Shown here: positions 21,095-33,704 of the stretch, in pieces | How positions within the stretch are numbered: the stretch's first letter is position 1 | Layout of the letters: every line of letters begins with the position of its first letter | Assembly (NCBI GenBank): GCA_029204225.1 | Contig: CM055098.1 | Coordinates: 50,984,758-51,048,757, forward strand | Direction: 5' to 3' | Length of the DNA stretch: 64,000 bases | Source of the DNA: Diphasiastrum complanatum | Lineage: Eukaryota; Streptophyta; Lycopodiopsida; Lycopodiales; Lycopodiaceae | The notes under the pieces: model-generated | The model's input: only the letters and a program-made list of their open reading frames with translations | What the model was told of the DNA's origin: nothing | Database searches by the model: none | Translations under genes and position numbers: made by a program

Positions 21095-22937
21095 TGGTGT
21101 TATACTAGTATAATTGAGTTCTGCACCTAGACATTTAAGATTTCTGAATCATTTGCAATTGACTTGAGTAATTGGATAACTCTTGTTCAAAAGTTAAGGC
21201 TAAATAAGCAGTGTGAAGAAAATTCACCAGGGACTGTTTATTTTGATCTATATTGCTTATAAGACACATGATTTGTGAGTCATCTGGATTCATCTATGAG
21301 AGTTGTGTGCATAGAATATAGAACATTCTTGATATAGAATATTTCTTGAATAAGAAATATATCCGAAGTTATTCACTGTATTCCAGTAATCTCATATTGG
21401 ATGACAGAGTTTAGCTGATATCAAGGATAACCACTAAATTCAGTTGGAATTCAGCAGAACTTTGTAATCTCTAGATGTTGTTTTAGGTAATTGTATAAGG
21501 TTTATGTTGTTAAAGATAGATGTTAAAATGTTCTTAATCACTTACTTGATTGTAGAATTTGGGACTCATAATCTGGTTAAGAATCGGGTTGAGAGAATAT
21601 TCTTGGAATCCAATAACTTTCCTTGTGGAAAAGATTTCAGAATGATTCTTATTTTTTCGTGAGTGATATGTTGTACATATACTCCAATATCTTCCAATGA
21701 TGAAGAATGGTTTTGGAATCTTGTAATTATGATTGATGAATCGTAAGATTCTAAATGTTTATGGTTGATGGATCATAAATTGATATTTTGAGATCATTAG
21801 AAGATTATATGGAAATTACTTCTTAGTAATTTCTCAAATATAAGATATCAGACTAGTTTATATGATTTTTTCCAGCATGGAGTTATTCTTCTGAAAGACT
21901 GTTATATCATATGAATTACTACTTTGGTGAATAGACTTGGAGTTCAGATAAATTCTAAGGTGATAGTGTTTCAGTTTCTTAAACCTAGGATATCTCTTTT
22001 GCATAAATGGATTTCACTGTCACTCGGGTCAAAAATATTTGAAAGAAAAGTCCTATTTGTAATAGAGTGAATCCTTTTGTGAAAAGTACTTATTACTGGC
22101 TTTTCATGGATTTAGATATTTTTTATATATCATCTTTTCAGTGAACTTTTATAGGAATTGATAATTTCTTTAAAAGGAAGGGTGATGTGATGGGATAAAA
22201 TTCTATTTGAGGATTTGTTGGTTGCATAGTTTTTGGAAGAGAACCAGTTGTAGTATAGAAATGAGATTTTTTTGAAAGTAATTTTGGATAGATTTAGAGT
22301 AAGATACCAACTTGAAACTTTTCAAATAAGAGAAATTCTCTAGGGATTGTGTGGAAAATCTGGAACTAGAACAAGTTTGAAATTTAATAATTATTTATAA
22401 GTAGTATAGTGAAATGTCAAAGGTTACTAATTCCATTCTAATTGGAATAGGAGTAAGTTTGAGTCTGGAATGTATGTATTAAATCAACCTAATCTTAGTT
22501 TGAGTTCTAGGGTCAGTGAGGGGTGGTTTAAGTGGAGGAAACTATATTATTAGTGGTAAATTGAATTGTAAAATTGTTGAGAGTGAATGTTATTCATCTT
22601 AGAGATTTTTCGGATATGTTATTTACTCATGAGAAATAGAAATTTTTCAATAGCTGAGTTACAAGATTCTCGGTGAAAAAAATATGTGAGTAACATATGT
22701 GAATTTTGGAGGAATCTGCAGAATAAGAATGTGTTTATGTACTGGGTCATACTGAGATTATTCACATATGTGCACAATTAATCTTGTATGAATCTACTAT
22801 GTATTCCTAGTTACTAGGGTTATTTGGTGCACTTAACCTAGTCGGTGAACATAAACATATGATCAAGGTTGTTGAGACATATACTTGTAGAGTTAACGGA
22901 TCTTTTTGTGGAAGACTTACTGGTTAACTTATAACTA
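21095..22937 (+). repeat. AT-rich noncoding repeat R, copy 1
   Basis: The first 700 bp (ACTAGTATAA..TTCTGC..CCTA..ACATTTAAGATTT onward) match 22938-23246 plus 29188-29530, that is, a second copy split by Copia-2. The later part (about 21950-22800) matches 52640-53560 in reverse, including CTGGGTCATACTGAGATTAT. No frame is open. It could be part of a decayed LTR element; its ends are not defined. Confidence 0.65.
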
Positions 22938-23246
22938 GTATAAATGAATTCTGCGCCTATACATTTAAGATTTTTGAATTATTGGCAATTAACTTGAGTA
23001 ATTGGTTACTCTTGGTTGAAGTTAATTGGTAAAACGATCAGTGTGAAATGGATTCACCAGAGATTGATAGTTTTAAGTTATATTGTTTGTAAATCATCAG
23101 AATTCATCAGTTAAAATTATGTGCATTGGATATACAACATTCTTGAGATAGAGTATTCCTTAGTTAGACTCAACTCATTAGTGATTGTATCCTAGAGCGC
23201 TCAATTGGATAATGAATCCGAGAATAATAATTGAATTGATACTCAG
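22938..23246 (+). repeat. Repeat R, copy 2, left part
   Basis: Parallels 21095-21400 (ACTAGTATAA, ACATTTAAGATTTTTGAAT, GATTCACCAGAGATTG). It is interrupted at CTCAG by Copia-2 and continues at 29188. Confidence 0.7.
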
Positions 23247-23937
23247 AGTGAAAAGTACAGTACTAAGGACCATAAATGGATCTTTGAATGATCCACAAGG
23301 TGATTGTATGCTTGTTAAACAATCTATCAGAAACTAGTCATCAGAAAACAAGATCTAGTTTAGCAGCTTGATAGGAAACAAGTAGAGACAATCAAAGCAT
23401 TGATAAAATAGTCTAATCCAACTCCACACGTGTGGAAATAAGGCTGTAGTACGGCCTGTACACAATGTTTACAAATTGCCAAAGCTGGGTTTCATTGGAA
23501 ATAAAGAGTAATCACCATACAATGAGAGGAAACTCGAGTTTCTCCTTGAGGCTCCAAAAAGTTTCTATCTTCTCACTATGGAGAATGGAAATACATAGTA
23601 AAACACACTTCCTTTGCAAAGTTAGGTGAAAATCCAGCATGTAATAAGGAAGTAGACTCCACTTTCTTGCCCTAATGTGAAAACCCTAGCCTAATTCCAA
23701 GAGTCATGCTTGGCAGGTGCATGGTAGGTACAAATCTCATCATAAATCATGGTCTAGATCCTACAAAGTAGGAATCACTACCAAATAGACACAACCACTC
23801 CTCTTGACTCGTGGTAACCTACTTTAGGTGTGTATGTACAAGTGGCACTTTGGCCTTTCAAGTAACCAACAAACAATATTGACAAAATGTACAATATTCT
23901 ACATGGCTAGATTTGCCAATGTAGGCAATTTTTCACA
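23247..23937 (-). repeat. Copia-2 3' LTR
   Basis: 691 bp, partner of 28492-29182. Contains the palindrome TCCACACGTGTGGA (23423-23436) followed by GGCTGTAGTACGG. Confidence 0.95.
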
Positions 23938-26900
23938 CTCCTCCTCAAATCTAGCCCTGGAGATCACAATGCTTTTATCAATAACTCCAATTGAAGATCT
24001 AATCTTGACAAATGAATCTTTAGGTAAAGGTTTAGTAAACAAATCAGCCAAGCAACTTGATGATGGCACGTGTTGGAGCTTGATCTCTTTAGCTTGCACT
24101 TTTTCCCTCATGAAATGATGAGCAATTTCGATGTGTTTGCTCCTTGCATGGAATGTAGGATTAGTTGCAAGTGATTGGGCTGATTGGTTGTCACAATAGA
24201 TGATAGGGATCTCCTCCTCCATGACATGAAGCTCCACCAATAGCCTTTTGAGCCACAAGACCTCCTTGCATGTTGATGTCAAGGCCTTTTGTGGAAGATA
24301 GGGAGATGGTATCTTGCTTTTTGGAAAGCCATGATACTACTCCATCAGATAGAAAGGTGGCAAAGGCACTTGTTGATCTTCTATCCACTTTGTCACCTGC
24401 AAAATCCGAGTCACTATAGGCTCTTAAGCCAAGATTAGTTCCTCTATACAAAATACCAAAATTCTTAGTGAATGAAATGTATCTAAGAACTCTTTTGACC
24501 ATCTTCCAATGTGAAACTATAGGACTCTGCATGAATTGGCTTAACTTTCCAACACTATAACTAAGATCAGGTCTAGTTATAGTTAAATAGATCAAGGAGC
24601 CAATAAGCCTTCTATATAATGTGATGTCCTCAAAGGATGCTTCATCACAATCAATAGATGCTTTTACATGTTGCTCCATTGGTGTCTCAATGCCTTTACA
24701 ATTCTTCATTCCAAATCTATCTAGGATGGATGTAGCATATTTAGATTGACAAATGAAGCTAAAATCACATCCTCTAATAATCTCTATTCCAAGAATGAAG
24801 CTCATAGGCCGAGATCTACCATCTTAAACTCTTTTGCTAAAGCAATTTTTACATCTCTAATTCCATCTAGATCATTACCACTCAAGATAATGTCATCTAC
24901 ATACAAAACAAGAATAATGATCATGCCATCATGAAAACTTATATACAATGATGGATCATAGGCACTCATTACAAAATTGATGGAAATGAGAAAAGAGTTT
25001 AGCCTAGAGTACCATGCTCTAGGTGCTTGCTTGAGCCCATAAAGGCTCTTCTTCAAAAAACACACCTTTCCTTCATGCTTTGCCTTGATAAAGCCCTCGG
25101 GTTGCCTCATGTAGATCTCTTCATCCAAATAACCATTGAGGAATGCATTTGTGAAGTCAAGTTGGAATAGCTCCCAATTGAAGGTTGTAGCAAGACTAAT
25201 GATCAACCTAATAGTAACAAGCTTAGCCACAGGAGCAAAAGTCTCATCATAATCAATGCCTTTGGTTTGTAAAAAACCTTTGGCAACAAGCCTAGCTTTA
25301 TGCTTGCTTATTGATCCATCTTGATTATACTTCAATCTAAACACGCACTTGCAATCAAGAGGTTTCTTCCCTTGAGGAAGATCCACAAGATCCCAAGTAT
25401 GATTCTCAATAAGAGCATCATACTCTACTTGCATAGCATCCATCCAACTTTTAGACTTACAAGCATCTTCATAGCATGTTGGCTCATCTAACATTGAAGT
25501 AAGAAAGGTGTAAGATGTGAAAGATGATGAGCCTTCCCTTTGATCACCTTGACCATCATAGGTGAGCCTCAAAGGCTCGGATCTTGCCCTTGTAGACCTT
25601 CTTGGAGTTCTTGGAGTTCTTGCATCTTGAGGTGGATCCTCAAGTTCTTCTTCACTTGGAAGCTCCTCCTCCATCCTAGCATGATCCTTGGCATCAAGAT
25701 GATTAGTAGCATTATCATCCAAATCACAAGAATGTCCTTCATAAAAAATAACATCCCTACTCACTATCACCTTGCTAGTGATGGGATTGAAGACTCTATA
25801 ACCTTTGCTATTCTCACCATATCCCACAAAGATGCCTTTGATGGATGTTGCATCATCCTTCCTTCTCTTATCCAAGGATTGGTGTACATAGCAAGTGGAT
25901 CCAAAAACTTTGAGATCCTTGAGATTGGGCTTCTCTCCAAATAGAGCTTCAAATGGTGTGATTCCTCCAATGGCTTGGTTTGGCAATCTATTGCACAAAT
26001 AGTTAGCACAAGTTATTGCTTCACCCCAACATGGTTTGGATAGAGAAGCATCTAGCGTTAAGGCCTTAGCACACTCACAAAGAGATCTATTTCTTCTCTC
26101 ACTCACTCCATTTTGTTAAGGGGTGTATGGACATGACAACTCCCTCTTTATGCCATTAGAACTACAAAAGTCAATCAACTTATTGGAGATATATTCACCT
26201 CCATTATCTCTCCTTAATACCTTAATCTTGGTACTAAGTTGATTTTCTACCAAAGTCTTGAACTTTACAAAAGAATCAAACACCATTGATTTGCTAGACA
26301 AGAGGTACATCCAACAAAATCTAGAATAGTTATCAATGAAGATTACATAGTACTTGGCACCACCATTAGACTCATGTGAAAAACTATGAACATCCGAATG
26401 GATGAGTTCAAGAGGAGAGTTTGATCTTGATGTAGATCTTGAGAAGGGTAGTTTGTGAGCCTTTGAGTGGCTGCATGCTTCACATCTCTTCCCACACTTT
26501 GACAAATGCTTGGGGAGTCCAACTGCAAGCTCCTTTGCAACCATAGATTTCATGGCTTTGTAGTTGGGGTGGCCCAACCTTTTGTGCCACAGTTCCACCT
26601 TTGATAGCTCCACCTTTGCCAAGTTAACACTCTCCACTGCAATATTAGCATCAAGCTTAAACAATCTACCTTGCTTAAAGCCTTTGGCTATACATTCATC
26701 ATTTCTAAGGATGGAACAAACTCCATGCTTAAATTGTACATCTAGGCCATTATCCATTAACTAGCCAACACTAAGCAAATTCTTGGTTAACTTAGGAACA
26801 TAAAGAACATTATCAAGATTCATCCTTTTGGATGATCCCACATACAAGGGAATTGTTCCTATTCCACTTATCTTACATTCTTGACTACTTGGAGTATAGA

Positions 26901-27867
26901 TTGATCTATGTAAGTCATTGTAAGAAAGTAAGGTGGAGAATATGTCCTTTTAATATGTCATGTGGGAACTCGCCCCACTATCAATCCACCAAGAATCATT
27001 GGTGTTGCTCTTGGATGATGGTGCTTTGTTGGAAACCATCAAGGATGACTCTTCATCCTCCTCCTCCTCCTGATGTGCAAAGTTGCATTGTTTGCTCTCT
27101 TGTGCCTTCTTCTTCTTGAGACCTTCTGATGCAAAATGTCCTTTCTTTCCACAGAAAAAACATTTGTACTTGGACTTGTCTTTGATCCTCCTCCTTGGTC
27201 TCCTTGAAGTGCTTCTTCTTGCCATTGGTCTTCTTCTTGCTTTTGAATGAGAAATTAGCTTTCTCATCACCATCCTGCAGAGAAATAGCATTCATTCTTG
27301 CATTGGTATGCAACATCCTACACTCTTCAGCTACTAATACACTGTGTAGCTTTTCTATAGTAGGCAAAGTGTCTTGGATTGCAAAGCTTTGGACCAAATT
27401 TGTAAAGCCACTCCCTAGACCATTGAGGACAATTTGAACAAGCTCACTATCTTGAATCTTCTCTCCAATGGAAGCTAACTCCCTATTGAGAGACTTGATT
27501 CTAAGCACATAATCTTGTGCATTCTCATCACTCCTCTTCATGCTTTGTAGAATCTGATTCCTAAGCATGAGAATCCTCGAAGTGTTACTTGACTCATAGA
27601 TAAATTTTAAAGATTCCGAAGCCTCTTTAGCACTCTTAAATGATGATACTTCCCTTAAAAGATCATTGCTTACATTCATTTTAATACAGTGAAGTGCAAG
27701 CCTAGACCTTTTCTTGTATCTCACTAATTCCTGTGCACCTAGAGGTTCATCTTCATCATCTATTAGAAACTCATAAAGATCCTGGAGCACCATTAGTGAC
27801 TCCATCCTGGCATAATAGAATTTAACCTCTCACTAGCTTCTAGAAGGTAGGCTCCCACTGATCCCAT
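23899..27867 (-). pseudogene. Copia-2 gag-pol, multiply broken
   Basis: From the ATG at 27867 (MGSVGAYLLEASERL) the polyprotein can be followed to 23899. Gag is at 27805-27053. The knuckle CFFCGKKGHFASEG has its last Cys changed to Gly. The protease reads DSGASSHMTY and is then cut by TAA. A TAG stands in SVG*LMDNG. Pre-integrase and integrase follow (WHKRLGHPNYKAM, HSDVHSF, RRDNGGEY), then TAA in YTP*QNGVSERRNRS. RT contains FAPVAKLVTIR, SLYGLKQAPRAWY and YVDDIILSG. A one-base loss sits at DLGL/SFILGIE near 24803, and RNase H has a small deletion at about 24280 within SSTEAEY. It ends at AMTNVG-like codons beside the LTR. It cannot make a functional polyprotein. Confidence 0.95.
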
Positions 27868-28477
27868 CTTACTAGCAAAATTCTACACACAAGATATAGA
27901 TTTGTTTGGACCTGAAACTCACAAAGGTTTCTAACTTGCAGTGTTTCACTCAAATGTTGACTTCTAATCCAACAGATGGATTTGTAATCACAGTTCTATC
28001 ACTCCCTCACAAGCTGGAATGAAGATAAGATGAGATGAAAACTACACTCAAGCAAATCTTGCCAATCTTGGCTATTCTTGGATAAAAACTGACTCTCTCT
28101 CTCTCATTCACTTTGTACTTTCAAGACTTGGTTTCCACTTTAAGAAGGTTTGAAATCAGCCTAGATTAATTATTTTTCATGAAACAAATTCAAAACTAAT
28201 CAATGGCAAGTGATCTTGGTAGCTTATTCTAGGATTTGCACCAAAAATTACATCAAACTGACACCAGATGAATTTTTTTATGATCCAATGAATATGGGTT
28301 ATTAAATGCTGGTTCAGAGATGCCGACACGTGTGAATAGTATGGATTTTGATCCTGAAAAAGATTGGGATCAAATCCCTCACCAAAACTTGGATGCTCGC
28401 CCTTCCAATACTAGCTTTTTGCACCAAAACCTGCTAAAACTGGATTAGATTTAAACACAGATCAATGGCCTTGTACT

Positions 28478-28491
28478 TGGCTCTGATACCA
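28478..28491 (-). other. Copia-2 primer-binding site (initiator Met tRNA)
   Basis: The minus strand reads TGGTATCAGAGCC directly against the 5' LTR. Confidence 0.9.
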
Positions 28492-29182
28492 AGTGAAAAG
28501 TACAGTACTAAGGACCATAAATGGATCTTTGAATGATCCACAAGATGATTGTATGCTTGTTAAACAATCTATCAGAAACTAGTCATCAGAAAATAAGATC
28601 TAGTTTAGCAGCTTGATAGGAAACAAGTAGAGACAATCAAAGCATTGATCAAATAGTCTAATCCAACTCCACACGTGTGGAAATAAGGCTGTAGTACGGT
28701 CTTTAGACAGTGTTTACAAAGTGCCAAAGCTGGGTTTCATTGGAAATCAAGAGTAATCACCATACAATGAGAGGAAACTCGAGTTTCTCCTTGAGGCTCC
28801 AAAAAGTTTCTATCTTCTCACTATGGAGAATGGAAATACATAGTAAAACACACTTCCTTTGCAAAGTTAGGTGAAAATACAGCATGTAATAAGGAAGTAG
28901 ACTCCACTTTCTTGCCCTAATGTGAAAACCCTAGCCTAGATCCAAGAGTCATGCTTGGTAGGTGCATGGTAGGTACAAATCTCATCATAAATCATGGTCT
29001 AGATCCTACAAAGTAGGAATCACTACCAAATAGACACAACCACTCCTCTTGACTCGTGGTAACCTACTTTAGGTGTGTATGTACAAGTGGCACTTTGGCC
29101 TTTCAAGTAACCAACAAACAATATTGACAAAATGTACAATATTCTACATGGCTAGATTTGCCAATGTAGGCAATTTTTCACA
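28492..29182 (-). repeat. Copia-2 5' LTR
   Basis: 691 bp. Differs from 23247-23937 at about 13 positions, clustered around the CGGTCTTTAGACAGTG segment. Carries the same CACACGTGTG palindrome (28668-28681). Confidence 0.95.
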
Positions 29183-29187
29183 CTCAG

Positions 29188-30571
29188 TAGGAATTTGGGT
29201 ATCTAGATTTGATTCTAGAAAGTAGTGGCTAAACATGATTGTCATTATCATTTTGGTATGCTTTCTGTCGTTAATTACCCGTGGCTTATAGAACTTGAAT
29301 ATCTCACACTTCTGTAAGAGAATCCGGTTTGGAGAATATTATTAATATCCAATATTTTCCTGTTGAGAAAGATTTTAGAAGGATTCTTATTGGTTCATGA
29401 GTTATGTTGGACATATACTCCAGTCTCTTGTAATGATTAAGTATGGTTTTGGATTCCAGGAAATTATGATTGACGAATCATACAAATCTAAATATTTATG
29501 ATTGACAGATCATAAATAGATACTTAATAGTTGTCAGAGAATTATAAGAAAATGTGGTGATTCTTAAGTGTGACGATTAATTCTTGATCTATTAATTGAG
29601 TAAGAATTCATATCAGTATTTTGAATCTCTTTACTCTAGTGTGTTCTTTGAGAACCTAGGGATCTCATAGACATTCTCACAAGATAAGTTTTTTACTTGT
29701 GGAGAATTTAATTTATCTAGTGGATGTTATTCTGCTACAGTTTATGTGGTGATTCTTAAGTGTGATGATTAATTTTTGATCTATTATTTGAGTAAGAATT
29801 CATATCAGTGTTTTGAATCTCTTTACTCTAGTGTGTTATTTGAGAACCTAGGGATCTCATAAACATTCTCACAAGATAAGTTTTTTACTTGTGGAGAATT
29901 TAACTTATCTAGTGGATGTTATTCTACTACAGTTTATGGTCTGTAGATACTTGTGTACAGTTCTTTTGATTGGATCTACAGTTATCATAGGGGCCAGAAA
30001 AATCTATTAAGATGAATAATTGCTATTTTCTTGCATTTGATGCGAGAAACAGGGACATTTAACTCAAGAGAAGTATCTAGGATACTCAGAGTTAAGTTTA
30101 ATCATTTAATATCTTAATGATTCTCCTAGAGATTCTATTTGAATGAATTATTATATTTCAAAATTATGTGTTCTAAGGATATTTGTACTTGAAAGCTTTA
30201 TGAATTGTCTGCCAGAATTTGTGGATGATTTCAGACTGTAATTTTTAGTTTTCTATAACTTCAATCTCTTAAGTTAGGTAATACTTCGCTCAATGTGTCA
30301 TGTAATTGTTTAACATGAAGGTGATATTACTAACTAATAAAGAGTGTAATCTAGATGAGAGAATTTATCGCTTAGTGTACTTTTCAAACCAGAGTTTGTA
30401 CTCCAATGTAGAGATTAACGATTGGAAAAATAGGTTTATCTCTGAGTACTTGTCTGATATGAAGTCAACAGACTAAGGATAATGATTTTCTAGGTTAATA
30501 TTGAAAGTTAAAGAAGTTTTTCTTGTAATTCTTTCCTGTTTGGAGGACAAAACTAGATTGAGGGGGGAAGT
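29188..30571 (+). repeat. Repeat R, copy 2, right part
   Basis: Continues 22938-23246 after Copia-2. The first 340 bp match 21410-21800 (GTTGGACATATACTCC, ATTATGATTGACGAATCAT). The later part matches 31380-32460 in reverse (GCTATTTTCTTGCAT). It ends with a purine tract GATTGAGGGGGGAAG followed by TGTAAGGATCACC, which looks like a polypurine tract plus LTR start. Confidence 0.65.
29554..29937 (+). repeat. 192-bp tandem duplication within repeat R
   Basis: The unit beginning GTGGTGATTCTTAAGTGTGA occurs at 29554 and again at 29746 with few differences, and each ends near CTACAGTTTAT. Confidence 0.9.
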
Positions 30572-30984
30572 GTAAGGATCACCTGGATCCGACTAGATCC
30601 TGTTGCATGCAACCAAAAGGACACCTATGGAGCAAAACCAACCAACTAACAGAAAATGGCTAGTCAATACCCTAACCACTTCACCCCCATGCCATGGTGA
30701 ATGAATGCAAGAGAGGAGGGGCTCCTGGCTTCAAGGATCAGAAAATCCAATAGCTAGATGGATGAGTTTCCACTAGTATATATTCTCTCCCAGGAGGAGA
30801 GAATATTTCTTTTAGGATCCTCTTGCAACCTAGAATAGCAATTGACCTCCTATTCTTGCATTATAGCAGTCAAACACCATGCAAGTGCTCCTATGGCCAA
30901 TTATAGGTCCGGGCCCTCATATGATTATTAATTACTTCATCGGCCAAGCCTTGAATGACGAGGCAAAACTAATAACCACATACA
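30572..30984. repeat. Possible LTR segment between repeat R and a Gypsy fragment
   Basis: Begins TGTAAGGATCACC right after a purine tract and contains a CTCCCAGGAGGAGAGAATAT stem. No partner LTR was located, so this is tentative. Confidence 0.35.
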
Positions 30985-31356
30985 CTAGAGTGACCGGCTA
31001 TCCATGTTAGGAATTATTTCGAATCTCGCATACTGAACATGGACATAACATTCTTCCTCCATTAAACCAATTCCCTCAGAACGAGTAATGAGGGAAGATC
31101 CAATTTGTATGCTTTTAACTCTTTCCCATGAATCATTATCCTCAATCTGACCAACCAACCTAAGCAAGCACTCATAGATAGCATTTTTTCTCAATTGTTT
31201 ATCTATGATTTTGAGTACTCTTTCAGGGTCCAATAAGTCCTCCGAATGGGCAAAATCTTCAATATATCCAACCGTCATCATCATATAAACTAAGTTTACA
31301 TGATACACTGGATGAGCAGTTGACCAATCATGAAGATCAAGTTCAAAAGCTAACAA
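30985..31356 (-). pseudogene. Gypsy integrase C-terminus with chromodomain
   Basis: Open 123-codon frame reading FELDLHDWSTAHPVYHVNLV, then ERVLKIIDKQLRKNAIYECL and LVGQIEDNDSWERVKSIQ. The HPVYHVN block and the following ..YxCLLRxxG..EDxSWE block are the integrase tail and chromodomain of plant chromoviruses (Ty3/Gypsy). No RT or integrase core is attached. Upstream on the same strand lies a copy of repeat R. Confidence 0.75.
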
Positions 31357-31379
31357 ATCAATCTTTTGAATTTTATGTA

Positions 31380-32460
31380 AACCCTGAAAATCAATTCTTA
31401 GTTGAAATAAGTACTTAGAGATGAAATAATTCTCAAATTATCTATCTCTACACTGAAGTACATAAATTTTTTTACTGGGCCTGATTCTCTCCAAACTAGT
31501 AATATCACCTTCATGTAATCTCAATTTACATGAATCTCTAGGTGAAATGTCATCTTACATTATAAATCAACATTCAAAAGTTAAAGAAACAAACAATTAT
31601 AGTCCAAGACTATCCACAAACACTTGTAGTCTTGTCATAAATGCTTCTTGGTACTAATACACTTAGAATTTTTCAGATCTAAGATATAAAAATTCATCCT
31701 ACCAAAATCTCTTAGGAGGTCCATCAAGATAAAAATGACTTTAACTCAGTCATGAGTACCCGAGATACTCTCTTGAGTTAAGTGCTCTTATTCCTGGCAT
31801 CATATGCAAGAAAATAGCAACCTTCAATCTTGATAGACTTGTCTTTCTCCTAATTAACCGAAGATTTTGGCTGAAAATAGTACACAAGCATTCCTTGACC
31901 ACAATATGTAAGGTAAGCAAATTCCTCATAAGTAAGCAATTACTTAATCTAAATGCCCATGAGATTCACATAATCTCAAATATGCATTGGAGTAAAGAAA
32001 TTTAGAGTTCAAATAACAAATCTAAATCCTTGACTCCTACATCTATCAAGTTTAGAAAGTGAGAAATAGATTTGAGGATTTCTGATTTTGTAAATAGTGA
32101 ATCACCACATTGGGATGTAGATTAAATTTCAAACTTTCCCAAAATACCCCACATTTTATCAATGGTTTTTTTTTTCCCATATCATGACTAGGTACTAAAA
32201 TACTTCATTGATCATCAGATCTTTATCGTCCTAGAATTTCCTTTTCAAAATTACTGATGTCTCATACCACCAACTCTTCCTTCCAGAAAACCCTTAACCA
32301 TCTTATCTGATATTCTAGAGATTCACTGATCATCTAGCTGTCCTATATCCATATAGGATATTATCTCTTGTTCCCAAAACCTGGAGAATCCATCTATTTG
32401 AATGACCAGCGTGCCTATACCACAGATCCATACTTGATCTTGTGATTCAAACAGAAGAAT
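31380..32460 (-). repeat. Repeat R, copy 3 (inverted)
   Basis: The reverse complement matches 29560-30450 at words such as GAAGGTGATATTACTA and GCTATTTTCTTGCAT. No open frame. Confidence 0.6.
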
Positions 32461-32469
32461 ATTTAAACC

Positions 32470-33640
32470 GCGAAAGATTTCCTTTCAAGAATCTTTCACG
32501 TTCATGTCTTCTCGTCGGGGTGTTCACAAACATTTTTGCATTCGCGAACACTTTCATCAGGCAGAGGGCTGAAAGCTAGCAAAGCTTTGGTAATTGAAAC
32601 GTTTTGTTTCTTCAGCTCCCTCTCAAAGCATGATAGCTTTAGGACTCCAAGACTACTCTTTTGTCTCTCAAAAAGTCCTTTGTCCAGGGGTTTGGTGAAG
32701 ATGTCAACAACCATGTCTTTTGTTTCGATGAAGGTGGTCTGCAGCATCTTCTTCTCAATCAAATCCCTGATCAAGTGGTACTTGATCGCGATGTGCTTCG
32801 TTCTTGAGTGGAACACGGGATCTTTCGTCAGATGTATTGCAAATGTGTTATTCATCTACAAAACCATAGGCTCATTCCTTGTTTCACCCAATTCATCCAG
32901 GAACTGCCTTAGCCAGATCATCTTGTTGGCCATCTTTGCTAATGCAACGTACTCTGCTTCGCAAGATGACTGAGCCACAATGGTCTGCTTCTTGCTGACC
33001 CAGAGAACTACCGCTCCTGACGCGATGGTCCATCCTCCTAAGACACTTTTACAATCATCCTTGAGGGATGCCCAGCTAGCATCACTATAGAAAAGCATCC
33101 TGAAACCTGCATCACGACAATAACACAAGCCATAATCCCTGATTAATTGAAGATATTGCAAAATTTGTTTTGCAATCTTCCAATGTATCGAGCCTGGATT
33201 CGTGCAGAATTGGCTCATCCTGAACACTGCATAAGCGATGTCATGGTGTGTGTTGTCTACAAGGTACATCAACGAACCTATCAGCTTCTTGTAAGGTGTG
33301 AGCTACATTTGTTCTCTCTCTCTCTCTCTCTTGTTCAGTCTTCGGATAGTCATTGTTTGTCAGCACCGTCCCTGCGAGCATTGGAGTATTCCCTCCTTTG
33401 CAATTTAGCATCCCAAAATCCTCTAGGATTTTTTGGGTGTATCTGGACTGGTGAAGGTATAGCTTACCTCCCTCAAAGTCCCTTTCAATTTGCAAGAGCT
33501 CATGTGGCTCCCTTATCTCTAGAGGTCTCATACCAGTTGATGGTTCTAGTGGAGGACGATGGATTTTTCTAATTGATATCTCCATTGTTCTAATATCAAC
33601 AAGTTTGTGTTTTCTAATTTGGTCTCTCATTACATTTTGT
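32470..33640 (-). pseudogene. Copia RT C-terminus and RNase H remnant, inverted relative of 1-1053
   Basis: Minus-strand frames 33630-33241, 33272-32856 and 32855-32502 together give ERDFEGGKLYLHQSRYTQKI, DFGMLNCKGGNTPM, MSQFCTNPGSIHWKIAKQIL, FYSDASWASLKDDCKS, SSCEAEYVALAK and HSRTKHIAIKYHLIRD. The first frame switch coincides with an expanded (TC)n microsatellite (33314-33330) inside the coding region. The last break is a TAG where Gln is expected, before MNNTFAIHL. The family is the same as at 1-1053 but the orientation is opposite. Both end in the same GC-containing CGCGAA..TTTCACG tail. Confidence 0.92.
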
Positions 33641-33704
33641 TGGGTCTCAAGAGCCCCAACACCAAGTTCTGCTCAGGCACTTCAATTTCATCGCCATCTG
33701 AAGG

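Larger units (their letters stand above)
23247..29182 (-). mobile_element. Copia-2: complete but decayed LTR retrotransposon
   Basis: Minus-strand Copia element of 5936 bp. Both LTRs are 691 bp (23247-23937, 28492-29182) with about a dozen differences, so it is older than Copia-1. The target-site duplication CTCAG flanks it (23242-23246, 29183-29187). The LTR edge that should read TG on the plus strand is AG in both copies (AGTGAAAAG), so the element lacks the canonical CA 3' end but kept it through transposition. Internal coding is broken at several places. It is nested inside repeat R. Confidence 0.95.

Noticed and set aside
29554-29937. Tandem 192-bp repeat as the start of a satellite or CRISPR-like array
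   Set aside because: Only two units with no spacers; a simple tandem duplication.
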